Shown here piece by piece: positions 32,400-44,292 of a DNA stretch of 64,000 nt. The stretch comes from Anastrepha obliqua (lineage: Eukaryota; Arthropoda; Insecta; Diptera; Tephritidae). How positions within the stretch are numbered: the stretch's first letter is position 1; the number at the start of each line of letters is the position of its first letter. The stretch covers positions 72,418,001-72,482,000 of the forward strand of contig NC_072895.1 of the NCBI RefSeq assembly GCF_027943255.1, in the 5' to 3' direction. The notes under the pieces were generated by a model. That model saw nothing but the letters and a program-made list of their open reading frames with translations. It ran no database searches and was not told the DNA's origin. A program made the translations under genes and the position numbers.

Positions 32400-35300
32400 G
32401 TATTTATCTTGTTCGCTATCCAAAAACGCTACCCATTCCTATAAATGTGCGGCTCAATTCTTAGTTTTTATTGTGTTGCAAGTAAAGTGAAAACATATTT
32501 TTGCGAGTTATAGACCCAATGATTACTCTGTTACTCTGTTTCCAGCTTCCCTAAAATATTATATACTTATAATTAAGCAAGCAAAAAGAGGCTTTCGCAG
32601 TAAAATTAATTCGTTAAAGGGTTAATGGAGATTAACGTAACTTAACGAATAAAACACATTTCATGTCATACCTGGTGAGACGCACATGCAAAATTTTATA
32701 CGTTTTTCAACAAATTTTGACTGGGCTAACGTACATATAGTACAATCGAGTCTCGCTAGTTCAATGGCCCTACAATTGCTTACATGCTGCAATGGCCGAA
32801 ATTGCTTGCCATATCGGTAAGAGATGTGTGGCCTTTCATGGCTTTCTTCGAGTCAGTTGACTATTTTACATTTATGTACTTGAATTTTCTAATGTGTATT
32901 CAATGAATTTTGTAAATGCATCGTTTTGTGATAAAAATTTCACGTATTTCTGTAACTATTCACATGTATAATAGAAAAATGATCCTTATCCAAGTTATAA
33001 TTAGGGTCAAAATTATAACTTGCAGGACCAGTTGATCCGTCCGCGCATCTCTACAAAAAACTTTATACAATTTACAATATAAGCATAAAAGGATTTTTCC
33101 TATTTCACTTTCCCACTAAAAAATCCCAAAATATACTTGTTTTCGCCCATATGAGAAATACTAAAACGATTTAATGAGTTTGCAAATTTCTTTTAATCGT
33201 CGTGGCAAACATTGTTTGGGCACGATTACCATTCTATAGATTCTCAATTCGAATGCCGATGTAGATGGAACATGAATTTTTAGAAATATTATTGTTTAAT
33301 AGCGAATGCCCTCCATTAAAACGCTTAATAAATATAAAAAAATTATAAAAACAACGCCTTCTGCCATCAGAGGCTAATTAAAGCCGTAAGCTGTGCCGTT
33401 TGGAAGACAGTATCAAGGTGTACTTTCGCAAATTGGAAGATAAGCTTAGGTGAATAGCTCACAAACGCTATATATACCAATTAAATATATTTTCTTTACC
33501 ACAGCTCCATAAAACTTTTTAATGAGCAATAACAGCCAGAAATTTCCATTTTCTGATAACTTCCCAGTTTAACTTAAACTGCGGCCGATCTTAGCTCCAA
33601 AATTGTTGGTAAAATTGGTTATGAACAAAGTCATAGCGAAAAATGTAGGAAATTAGGAAGTCATGTGACAGTGAAAGGTAATTCTACAATAGATACTACT
33701 GATTTTTGATTCTTGCGCCAGATTATTGCACTGGAATAGTGATCCCATCATACTTATATAATATGCGAGTATATATAATATAAGTATGTATATGTAAATA
33801 TGCGCTATCCAATTATTAGCTATCAATCGTCTCGTCTTTTACAACTTCAAATATTTTAAGGTAATCAAGTGCTCTTTTACGAATGGCCACTACCGGTTGC
33901 CAATATCAACAAATGCCATATATTTTCACGGTTTACAATTTATGAATGGAATTAACACCATCATGAGAGCAGAAATACAAATGCACTGCTGTATGTGTGA
34001 AGTATGTATGTATGTATGTGAGGTGAGTATGTATGTATGCTGTAAATGGTGGCTATGCGTAGCCGGACAAATAGTTATTTTAGTTGTTTGAAGTTTGCTG
34101 CTTAACGATCATTGCATGAGCGCGGCGATGATGCCATCACAGCAAGTGCAGTTTGGTCATTGATTTCATGTAGCGTTGAGCTGCTGCTCGTAATCATTAC
34201 GCGACGCAAACAAGTGTTTGAGTTTTCATTTTTTATTACTTTACTTTTTATAAGTAAAATGTTTGAAATAAATAGTGAAAAAAAAATAAAAACAAATATC
34301 CGTAAATATTTGCACAAACAATGAAAACGGAGAAGAAGGTTGCTAGGCTTGTATGTACGTAACAATGATGTTGCAAGCGACAAGTGGCATGCAAAGTGCA
34401 ATGCAACACCGATCAAGAAGGTTAATCGTGTCTCACCACACACAATTGAACTTCATCTTTCGTTGCATCAACACTCATATGCCTGTATTGCCACAACTGC
34501 GGTGGCAAGTTGCGAGTCCATACGTTTGCTTTGATTTTTGTAATTAGTATTTATTTTTTTTATAACCACAAATATTTATGGGCCAGGTCAGGGTGCAATT
34601 ATGTCTTCAGGTAGATGTATGTAGATGCACACATACAAATATACAAATTTATAAAGCATGCACACACTTGCTACACCTTCATGTGATATTTGCATAGAAC
34701 TACCACAGTTGACACTACCGCTAAAGCAGACGATTGTATAGAATTGTGAATGGATCTGTCATTGTGTGGCAAGATGTGCAACAACTAGCCGTACTTTCGT
34801 GATGGAGTTGTGAATACTCACAACCATTTTGCCACATTTAAATGCCACCTAAGCATGAATATCAAAAGTAATGGCACCTGAATGACAATTAATGTTCAGT
34901 GACTTTGGTAATGAAATTTATTCACATTCGCAGTTATTCAAGACAAAAAAATCATCGCAAACTGCCTGAGCTTTGACTTTATTTCATCGCATACTATACT
35001 TATTTGTATATTTATTTTAGTTTTTACCATTCAGACTAATAATATTTGTGCTTCGTTTTCCAAAGTCAAGTGCAGTCACGATACAAAAATGTTAAGTTGT
35101 ATTTATTTTAGAAAAAGCAACAAATTGAAGCAAAGTGCCATCTGTTCCAAAAGTGCCTCACATTTATGATTTAAAAAAAGTTCGCGCTTAACATATTGTC
35201 AAAACAACTGTTTTGTAAGCATTGACATTTTTAATGGTTGTAGGCATCCATGACGCTGAAACGAATCACCAACAAACATCGAAGTGTCGATTTTCAGCCA

Positions 35301-35575
35301 AGCCAGAAAAATTTTTATTGTTACAGCCTACAATGGTAGAGATGCAAGTCGTTATTTCTTCATCATGGTATTGCCACATCTCCGACTTCTTATCTTGTAA
35401 CACATGGGCTGAAAACTCTCGGGCATAACTCAAAAATGGCACTAGTTTTATTGCATTCATCTCTTTTTCAGTTAGTACTAACCTTCAAAAGACAGCTGTT
35501 AAAATTTCATGACATTCTATTTATTTGTTCGTGAGTTATTGTACTAAGAGTGTCGCTATCTTTGTTATTTTCAAA
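32400..35575. other. Long stretch without supported genes; (GTAT)n microsatellite
   Basis: A GTAT/GTGAG simple repeat lies at about 33998-34042. The open frames at 34102-34443 and 34340-34547 have no recognised domain, overlap each other on both strands and were not called. Confidence 0.4.
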
Positions 35576-35578
35576 ACA

Positions 35579-35670
35579 ATGGATCAAAAAGAATTGCGTG
35601 CTTTAATTTTACACTGCTTCTTGATGGAAAAAATTTCCCCGCACTGTTTTATGTGCCGTTTTATTTTTTG
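35579..35670 (+). pseudogene. Short mariner transposase N-terminal remnant
   Basis: MDQKELRALILHCFLMEKIS matches the first helix of mariner transposases that begin M-D-x-K-E-[LF]-R. Homology is lost after about 30 codons and no terminal repeat was found. Confidence 0.5.
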
Positions 35671-35679
35671 TAAAATGCA

Positions 35680-36805
35680 AATGTGAAATCTCTGAAATAT
35701 TCTGTGTTTTGGTGTTTTTGTTAATTGTTCCTTAGCGGTGTTGCGCATTTTCTCCATATAACAAAAATGTGGTTTTGTTACATTTTTTTCTTATTATTTC
35801 GCTTTTTAAATTACAATCTGTTAAAATTAAACAATAAGTAAATAATTATTTTTTAAAGTATTGTAGTATAGGAATTCTTTGTTCTCTAATACTAGATAAA
35901 CATTCATTTTTGCTTCAGATTATGCTACATTATATTATTTTCTAAAATTGTGAGTTCTGTTGGAGTTAATCGTTTTAATCTTCGTTTTCCCACTTTCTCC
36001 GATTGTGGTAATTTGCGCATTTGTTCATTTTGATGATATGTTGGTTGTGATGCTCGATGCTGTGTTATAAAAACTCAAGCACTCAAGCGGATTTTTTCGA
36101 AACTTCAAGCTTTCATTTTATGGCACTTGAATTAAATAGACTATAAAACTTCACGCCAAAAACTATTCTAGAAATCTAATTATAAACCCTCTTCGCTTGG
36201 TTTTTCCCAAAGCAGAGAAGAGTCTCTGCTCCAATAGCGAGGACCGCGCCGAATACTTTTATTACTAAAAGAAGCGTTTTTAAACCTTTGCACGGCATAT
36301 CTTAGTCGCTGGGTAGGTGGTATTACACTGGTTACAGGTCAAATTATGTTGCGTTTTTAGACGTACCTGCCTACCATAGCAGATTTTCCAGTTTTTTTTT
36401 AAAATTGTTCAAAACGTAGACTTCATAATTTCAACTCATGCGTAGTCGAATCACTAAGTTTTAAGAGTTCGTCGACGGAAGGTCTTTCAGCTTTCATTAA
36501 GTAGATTGGAGGTATCTACGATAAGGTGTTGGGAGAGTGTTACTGGGGTACGAAGCTTTTATGAAGCTGGGGCCTAAACTTGGAGTGTCGCTGTCCATGT
36601 GTTCGTCTTGTTTTGGTATAATGTTGTAGTAAATATTTTTATGCTGTAAGAATAAAATTAATATTGTACAATCATTTTGGTTTAAACGCGCGCAAACCCA
36701 CTGGGCTACAGTGGTAACCATTTATTTTCTTAATTTTAAACGTTTGGTGTACGATCAAACCCAGCGCCTTCAGATTAAGAGCCGCCTTACAATTATAATA
36801 CAAAT
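35680..36805. other. No recognisable feature
   Basis: AT-rich, with no domain-bearing frames. Confidence 0.4.
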
Positions 36806-36810
36806 TAGTA

Positions 36811-36885
36811 GTATATATATATATATATATAATTGGCGCGTACACCCTTTTTGGGTCCATTGTCCACAAATGGATAGTAGCTACT
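36811..36885 (-). repeat. SINE 3' end fragment with TA tail
   Basis: A (TA)n run at 36811-36830, followed by aattggcgcgtacacccttt and tccacaaatgga, is the 3' end of the SINE on the minus strand with the middle deleted. Confidence 0.7.
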
Positions 36886-36899
36886 TATATTTAAATTGA

Positions 36900-37550
36900 A
36901 TATTTTATGTTTCTCGTGACTTTTTGAATAAGTATTGCTGTCGTCATAAGCTCCTACTATCAAAGTTATAAACACTTAATTAGTGATGTTAATATGTTTA
37001 AGAATTTATGCCTTTTGTTAAATGGTTATGTATGCTAACCAACTCAACAAACATAATTTCAGATTAGGTTGGGTCGAATAAAAATTAATAATAAGAAAAC
37101 CATAACTTTTTTAAAGAATAAAGAAATAGGAAAATTTATCACTTAGATGGAACGAATTTATCCAATAATTTACGAGCATATCTAAAATTATCATTACATT
37201 ACACAGAGATGCTTCAGTCTTCTTTCTCAATTTCACACATATCTTAATAACCCATACGGGCAGAAGGTCCTGGCGGCCATTGCTCCTTTTTTTACGTGCA
37301 CGAATAATTGTATTATTATTTCACGTTTGTAAATAAATAAAGCAAATAACAGCACACAGTCCATAACGTCTACGTATTCGAATTGAGTATTCGAATAGAT
37401 TTTTCACATAAATTTAATATTCTCACCAACTTATGAATTCAGTGGTTTTTACATCTAAGGGCTGAAAGTAAAGTTCAGTTTTTCCCACTTTCTATATACA
37501 CGACCCTCTTCTATATATGAACCACTCTGTATAATATAGATCTATAAGGC
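36900..37550. other. No recognisable feature
   Basis: AT-rich spacer. A word like gcccatacgggcagaagg (37250 region) did not extend into anything identifiable. Confidence 0.4.
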
Positions 37551-37555
37551 AAATC

Positions 37556-37800
37556 ATGTCGAAAAATCCTTCCTTAGGAACAACATATCGCAAAATTCGA
37601 AATATTTTTTTGTGGAAACAATCAACCGAATGTGTCAACAACTCAAAGGTTGGCGAATTTGAAGAAAATGGTTTTGTCGACGATAGAAAAAGGACAGACA
37701 GACCAAAAACTGGACGTTCTGTTCAAAATTTTTTTGCTGTAGCGCAAAGTGTTGCTGAACAGCCTTCAACCTCCGACTTTTTGGCGAATTTTACCTGTAG
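37556..37800 (+). pseudogene. Mariner-like transposase N-terminal remnant
   Basis: Within a 166-codon open frame (37556-38056) the first part contains VGEFEENGFVDDRKRTDRPK, TGRSVQNFFAVAQSVAEQPS and TSDF. This resembles the linker between the two helix-turn-helix regions of mariner/IS630-type transposases (F-E-x-x-G-x-V ... R-P-x-x-x-R-S/T-x-x-N ... V-x-x-S-V-x-E-x-P). The remainder of the frame is unrelated, so the long open frame is misleading. Confidence 0.6.
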
Positions 37801-38076
37801 ACGACCTCATGGTGAACATTTAAATGATGTAATTGTTCACATATTAACACATGGGCTGAAAATGTCCGCATCTAACAAAGAAACCACATCTTTTTTGGTC
37901 AGAATTAGCTTTATTCACCAAGGTAATTTTCATCAAGAACAACGCAATATTTCCAGCGCCGCTCTAACATTTCAAAACCACTTTTGTAGAACAATTTATT
38001 TTTTTCCTCAAAATACGAGCTTTTTAGCTCCTGTGTTATACAAGTGTAATTATTAAGTCGTATTTTGAATACAACT

Positions 38077-38087
38077 AATGAAACCTG
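38077..38087. repeat. SINE target-site duplication, left (imperfect)
   Basis: AATGAAACCTG corresponds to AATTAAACCTG at 38424-38434 (10 of 11). Confidence 0.6.
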
Positions 38088-38423
38088 CCATAGTCAAATG
38101 AGTTTGTGCGTGACTATCATTCGGAATTCGGAGTACGTTGGTTCGAATCTTCGTGAAACACCTAAATGAAAAATAAGTTTTTCTCTAATAGCGGTCGCCC
38201 CTTCGCAGGCAATGCCAAACGTCGGGGTGTATTTCTGCCATGATAAAGCTATTCATAAAAACATATCTGCCGTTCGGAATCGGCTTAAAACTGTAGGTAT
38301 CTCCATTTGTGGAACAACATCAAGACGCACGGCACAAATAGGAGGAGGGACTCAGCCAACTACCCAAAAGGGGTGTAAGCGCCAATTATATATACATATA
38401 TATATATATATAGGAATATATAT
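38088..38423 (+). mobile_element. Full-length SINE copy on the + strand
   Basis: Starts ccatagtcaaatgagtttgt (A-box-like head), carries the B box GGTTCGAATCTT at about 38141-38152 and the body (taatagcggtcgcccc, tgccgttcggaatcggctta), and ends gtaagcgccaattatatata with a TA tail to 38423. Flanked by an imperfect 11-bp duplication. Confidence 0.85.
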
Positions 38424-38434
38424 AATTAAACCTG

Positions 38435-40095
38435 AAAGAATCTAAAATTTTACATGTTTTATTTTAAAACTACATCTAGGCGCGTCTTTTGGAAGACCCT
38501 TTGTCAATATTGTAATATTGTTGTTATTGGATGCAATACACTGCGACCATAAAAAATATTGTGGTCTCTTCAAAGATTTATCGAATGTATTTTAATCCGA
38601 TTTCTGAGAGAAACTTTAGTACTGACCGCCGTTAACTATTTTAACTTTAAGAAACTACTATTTTTAGTTGAAGCAAAATAAATTACTAACGTTGTATTTT
38701 TGGTTTCATAACTTTTTAAGATAAGCTTAAAAATATGCCCCACTCTAATGCTCATACAAGCGCAGATATTTGCAAACAAGAATATCATGTTTTCACATTT
38801 GACTAAATGAAACAACGAAACGCAGCATATGTGTGGTAAGATTTAGAAAAATTTGCAAATAAGCTTATTTTAGCTTTATCGACTATGTAATTGATGGCAT
38901 TCCCTCAATCAAAATCGCTATCAAATTTTAACTAACAGGTTAATCACTGATAAACTACCGAACTCAAATAAATATTTATTTATGCGCACACATGTATACA
39001 AATTATATCTGATGTGTCTCTTTTTTGGCTTTATTCCAACTTTTTAACTATACCAGCGCAGCCTCTAAGTAAAAATTCAACGTGCAGGCAATACCATATT
39101 AATAGTACTACTACTGTAACATTCGGTTCTCAAAAGAGCACTTAGTGGTTGTTAAAAAAAACTCCATTATCATACTGAAATAGAAATGGTTAGTTTGCGG
39201 TTATGCAAGGATTAAGATAATTTCCTTAAATCCTTCTTCCAAGATCAACTTTTGATGGTCTCTAGCTCCCTGAAAATTATCATTCCGTCCATTATTAGGT
39301 TTGTATATCAATGATCATTATAAATCAAGTATAAGCTTTGCAGTTTTTTACACAATCAGCAGATTTTACATGAATATATTTCCAATTTAGTCAGTCCGTT
39401 TCTCAATGTCTTGCTTAATTATTGTGTTAGTTCTTCAGTTGTTCCTAGATAAGCTCATAGACCGTTTAATGTAGTTATTTTGGTTTGTATGATTCTGAAC
39501 TTGCACTGATGTGCCTTAAACATAGTAGAATGCCCCATTGCATTTTCTTTTTTTTTTTATAGCGGTCCCTAGCCGCAGAGGGGCTCCGCCGTTTCTTCAA
39601 TTCCCAACTTTATTAACCATGCCAAGTGAGTTTGCCTCACTAAAATACTCCAGCACCAGTGTAGGAGTTACTGGTCGGATTTGAGGGTTATAGAACAATG
39701 TTTTTTTATAAGTTCTATTAAAAAAGTCCAGTAATATTTTGGGTAGAGATTTTCTTTATCAAAAATATTAAACCATTCGATTAATTGTGAAATATAGCTA
39801 CAACCAATACATAAATAGATAGACGCATCGATTATCCTTTCCTATGAGCTTTATTTTCCAAGACCGATTTCTGGCTTATCTCACAGATTACTTGGTGCTG
39901 GATTTTAAATGCCAATATGAAAATTATGCATGATTTAAAAAAAAAACAGCCAATAACGCACATTTACACATTTTTTAGCCCTGTTTAATATTATATACGA
40001 GTATATGTATATACAAACATGTATACATATGGCCAAATATCTATTCTGGAAAGCGTTGCCAAGGGTTTTGTAGCGGATATCTAAACTATAAAGGT
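38435..40095. other. No recognisable gene
   Basis: AT-rich. A GC-richer patch at 39560-39690 after a poly-T run may be an unclassified repeat end, but nothing could be named. Confidence 0.4.
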
Positions 40096-40099
40096 GGAA

Positions 40100-40616
40100 T
40101 GCCTGTAAGTTGTCCGCGCATCACTACGAAACGACAACACTAAATGCCGTACAAATTTTTATCATTCATATTTTCACCCAATGAAGGTTATAGGCATGTT
40201 ATGATGGAACTCTCTTCCCACAGACCCCAGGCCGCGCCACCACTCTCATTCGTCACTAATAATCGAATATTTGCTTAAATTTAATCTAAAAAATCTTAGT
40301 TTTTCCTATTTCCCACTATTTATAGAGCACCCTAGACTTCATAATCCGCATAAGCTGTTCAACTATGACCCAAATGCAAAGTTCAAAAACGGTTTGAGAT
40401 AGAAAATTAATAAAAATAATTTTGCTTGATATTTTTCTGATTGGTTGTTTTGATTTTATTCAACGAGGCATAGCAACGGATGCCGGGTATTGTAATATTA
40501 TGGTTATTAATAAAAAATTATTTTCTATGAAATTATTGTTTGTAATTCTTTTACATACATATCCTAACTCGCTCAAAACTACTCCTACGCGTGCGGGGCC
40601 GCGGGTTAAAGCTAGT
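40100..40616 (+). mobile_element. Possible non-autonomous Helitron-like element (3' end)
   Basis: The segment ending ACGCGTGCGGGGCCGCGGGT-taaagCTAG at 40612-40615 resembles Helitron 3' ends: a GC-rich hairpin-forming stretch (CGCG...CGCG) about 10 bp before CTAG. The 5' end is not defined; tccgcgcatcactacgaaac near 40110 is only a guess at related sequence (a similar word lies at about 33040). Confidence 0.3.
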
Positions 40617-40619
40617 ATT

Positions 40620-42770
40620 ATATATTTTTGAAGTCATTTCGAAGTAGATAAATAACGAAATAGAGTACAGTCCGCTTATGATGGACTTAATTGAGATGGC
40701 TACAATCTTACAATGTATCCCATAATCAAGTTTCGGTTTGAACCTACGAAGAAACTCGATTGGAATATACTCAGTTATTAGAACCCCTTTTATAGTGAAC
40801 AAAAAATCACTACTATTATGAATTGAATGGAGGTAGGCATTGCAGCAAATGTCTGTAGAAGCAAATTTCGATACTTTCCCGAAATACTTTGTGTGAAAGT
40901 GCAAAATCTCTTTCTCTAATAAAAATAAGCGGCAATTTACTCAAATTTTATATTACATTATCAGAGAATTGTTTGCACTGAAAAAAATATGAAAAGAGTT
41001 AAAAAAACGGATATCTGCTATACACGAAAATATTCTAATCACACTTCTATTTACACTACTAGTAATTACAAGAATTGCTGGAAGAAGACTTAGAATAGGA
41101 GATTTAGGTTAGCCCGAAGCTATAACATAACATGGAATCGCACCGATTTCTTCCAAAATATGTTCCATTAATTTGACGTTTTTTGTATATTTTGTGTATA
41201 TACAATATTTCATCAATGAATAAAGCACAATGAGCCTCATTCTTGGGTGTGTATAATTTATACCTTATTCTGTTAGGATGAACACTGGGTTTTAATGGGT
41301 AGTTCGTCTCAGTTCCCTGGGGCCCATTACAATGGGATTGCACTTGTACAATGGGATTGTACCTCTGTAAATAATACTTTTTTGAAATATTAAATTTTTA
41401 GATTTTGAAATAAGATATTCTAGGACATAAACAAATTCAAGTGTTTTTGGTATTTTTAAAGTGATATGAAAAATTTGAAAAAGGCTTTATTTTCTGGTTT
41501 GCTGTTAATTAAAAAAGGACAACATAACATAAATCAAACAATTATTAATATACAAAAAAAAACGATAAGTACTTTATGTTAATAAACGCAATTATGTCGC
41601 GAAACTCAATGCGCGGCAAAACAAAACTCACGTGCACTCATTATCACAACTACTTGTCAATCTGCAGCAGGACTGATACGAGCGAGGCATACCAACTTGC
41701 TTTTACATTTTAATGGTATTAAATTCAAAAATCTTAATTTGGCTGTGGTGGTAATGTCAAAATCTGGTATTTCTGTGGCAATCTGACATTACATCCATCA
41801 AAGCGAAAAAAGTCACGTGAGGATGATAGACCAGCTTTGTGGCATGCCAATGTTTGTGTGGGAAGGAATACTAAGACCTCACCGCTATGTCAGAAGATTC
41901 AGAAGATGGTCAATAGCATAATTTATCACGTTCATATGAGTATCACTAAAATAAGTGCTTCGCATACGATAAGTAGGAGGATTTACGCAGCTCCTTCTCG
42001 AGAGTTGAAAAATAAGAAGGATATTGTATATGTACTTTTATACATACATATATGAAAAGTTACATTTTTGAATCACTTCTGGTTCGATTTGATTAACTTT
42101 GCTCAGCTGCATCACTAAAGTTCGGGAAGTGAAAATTAAGTCCTAGAACTACAAATTTTTGATGAGCTTTTAGAATTAGTTCATTAAAAATATTCATATA
42201 TGTACACATGCATATCATTCGTTACCGTCGGATTCCCATATTAGTGTAGAAGTACTAGTTTTAACACACACATTTTTTCTTATAAAACAGTCTCTTTAAT
42301 TATTTATATACTCGCATATTCTAATAGTTACAAATGAGAACCAGTTTTTTCATATGCGGGCATACTGTAATGTTATAACATCCAACACAACTATTTACTC
42401 GCCCGATACTGTATTTCGAAAATCCACCACATCAGTAGTTGTATCACTTTTGACGCCCTTAGATGAGATGATATATGTAAATGAATTAAATATGACGTGC
42501 GATGAGCTGAGCTAGTCCAAAGCTAGTACAAACGATACAGATACATACACACACATTCTACAGCAAAACATATATTACTTCAATGATGAAATTAAGGCAA
42601 AAAAGTTACCGAAGAAAAAGACATTGTTTTTTAAATGCGACAAAACAATGTGTTAATATGCGATGAGGTTGTATTTTCAGTGTCATCAATATGCCAGGCA
42701 GTCATTAGTGACTTGTTTTAAGAAAAAATTTAAATAAAATTTGATGGTTAACATGCCAATAGTAATTAGC
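40620..42770. other. AT-rich stretch upstream of cuticle gene 1
   Basis: No supported coding region. The minus-strand open frame at 40551-40904 has no domain. Regulatory sequence for the cuticle gene is likely in the last few hundred bases but cannot be resolved by eye. Confidence 0.4.
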
Positions 42771-42777
42771 ACATTTG

Positions 42778-42814
42778 TATAAAAACCCGCGAAATTGCAG
42801 ACTTCTATATCAGT
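42778..42814 (+). promoter_or_regulatory. Core promoter of cuticle gene 1 (TATA + initiator)
   Basis: TATAAAAA at 42778-42785 is followed by the arthropod initiator TCAGTT at 42810-42815, with the presumptive start A at 42812. The 34-bp spacing is slightly longer than usual but plausible. It sits about 47 bp upstream of the ATG, giving a short 5' UTR typical of cuticle protein genes. Confidence 0.7.
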
Positions 42815-42858
42815 TTCGTACTACGAATCAACGTGATAACACATCAAATCTTTCAAAA

Positions 42859-43423
42859 ATGAAATTCTTTGTAAGTGTTTCGAAAAAACTAAAGTTATAA
42901 AAGAAATTATATGCACCATATAAATACATAGAATCGAGAATTTGCTATTAAGAAGTGCTCTTTGAATATTAACTAATTAAATTAAACAAGAAAATGAATT
43001 GAGTTTTTATATTTTATCAAACATGCAGTGTTCCTTTCGTGTTGTGCTAATTATAAGTCTATCTGAATATTCCTCATTTAGGTCGTCCTCGCCTGCTTTT
43101 TGGCTGTCGCCTATGCCAACGAAGAAGCCGATGTCCTTCGTTCGGAGAGTGAAGTGAACCCAGACAGCTTCAAATATGCCTACGATCTATCCAACTCCAT
43201 CAAGGCTGAAGAATCTGGTGTCTTGAGCGGTGATGCTTTGGTCGCCAAGGGTCAGTACTCGTTCACCGCCCCCGAGGGCGATCAGGTTTCTGTGCAATAC
43301 GTCGCTGATGAAAACGGTTACCAAGTTGTGGCTGCCAACCCACCTCTACCAACCCCACCACCAATCCCAGAGGCCATCTTGAAAGCCATCGCTTACATCC
43401 AGGCTCACCCATCCAAGGAATAA
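42859..43423 (+). CDS. RR-1 cuticle protein, Lcp65A-type (117 aa, two coding exons)
   Basis: Coding exons are 42859-42870 (MKFF) and 43082-43423, joined across a 211-bp intron (gtaagt...tttag) in phase 0. The tiny first exon ending after codon 4 is a hallmark of this family. Residues 1-16 (MKFFVVLACFLAVAYA) are a signal peptide, so the protein is secreted into the cuticle. The rest holds one Rebers-Riddiford RR-1 domain: GQYSFTAPEGDQVSVQYVAD followed by ENGYQVVAANPPLPTPPP, with the conserved aromatic and Gly residues that bind chitin. The C-terminus ends PIPEAILKAIAYIQAHPSKE, a common extension. It has its own TATA promoter and AATAAA. The frame is intact, so the gene is probably functional. 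The paralogue at 56258 indicates a tandem cluster. Confidence 0.95.
42871..43081 (+). other. Intron of cuticle gene 1
   Basis: Begins GTAAGT directly after ATGAAATTCTTT and ends in a pyrimidine-containing tcatttAG at 43081. Phase 0. Confidence 0.9.
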
Positions 43424-43476
43424 ATAGATATTTTGTGCTTTTAAAAGTTGATTGTTTCATTTTTTAACCCTTTTCG

Positions 43477-43482
43477 AATAAA
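43477..43482 (+). promoter_or_regulatory. Polyadenylation signal of cuticle gene 1
   Basis: AATAAA 54 bp after the stop codon, followed by tgtgttct, a GT-rich downstream context. Confidence 0.75.
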
Positions 43483-43489
43483 TGTGTTC

Positions 43490-44290
43490 TAAGTCATTAG
43501 TATAACAAAAAATCTGCATTTTCTTTATTTTACACAAAACAACAAATTTACTTACAGATTAAAAGTAAAAATTGAGGGAATCATTTTTGTACAATAAGCA
43601 CGTCTCTTTTTACAGTGAATCAAAGTTTCGAAATTTTGGTCATAGAAGTCTTTATATCTAGTAAAAAAAACATATTTATTTATTTGCATGAAACATAATT
43701 AATAATAATCATATTACAGAATCCAGGCAGACTAGCAGAAATACATTGTATTCTCAATGTTCAATAGTAGAATCTTCCGCATTTTAGAGGAAAATTCAAT
43801 AGTCTACACAATGTTCTACTTATAGAATTCTTTCAGGATTAAATGATCGATTTTCTATCCTAAACTTTTTTTTTATCATAATAAAACTTAAAATTTAAAT
43901 CATTTGCGTTACGAAAGATTGGCTAAGTGATCAAAGTATTGGAACGGAATGTACAAATTCTCTTTTGTTTTTAGAAAATGCACTACTTCAAAAATTATGT
44001 GTAAGTATACATACTCGCCAAGGTATTATTCTTCATAACCATCAAATATATTAAAAAAAAAGCTGAACGCGACAAAACAAGCTATATTACATATACATAA
44101 ACCAAATTAAAGGCTATTAAGTGTTCTATGATCGTACATACTTAATTTGTAAATAAAATTACACAAAATCCCTTCAAGCCACGCGGTTCTCCAGAAGTGA
44201 ATTAAATGCGAATGTAAAAAGTGAATCTTTAGATACATATTTGTGTTGTTGTAGTTGTAATTGAATTGATTATTTCCACTGACATAATCA
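43490..44290. other. No recognisable feature
   Basis: AT-rich intergenic sequence between cuticle gene 1 and the inverted repeat. Confidence 0.45.
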
Positions 44291-44292
44291 TA

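Noticed and set aside
33990..34045. CRISPR-like or other spaced repeat
   Set aside because: It is a simple GTAT microsatellite without unique spacers, in a eukaryotic context.
34102..34547. Overlapping open frames up to 113 codons
   Set aside because: They lie on both strands of the same sequence, without domain, signal peptide or splice context.
37801..38056. C-terminal part of the 166-codon frame as a complete protein
   Set aside because: Only the first 80 or so codons resemble a mariner transposase. The rest shows no similarity, and the frame is open by chance.
40551..40904. 117-codon minus-strand gene
   Set aside because: No recognised domain. It overlaps the candidate Helitron end, and the codons look AT-biased.
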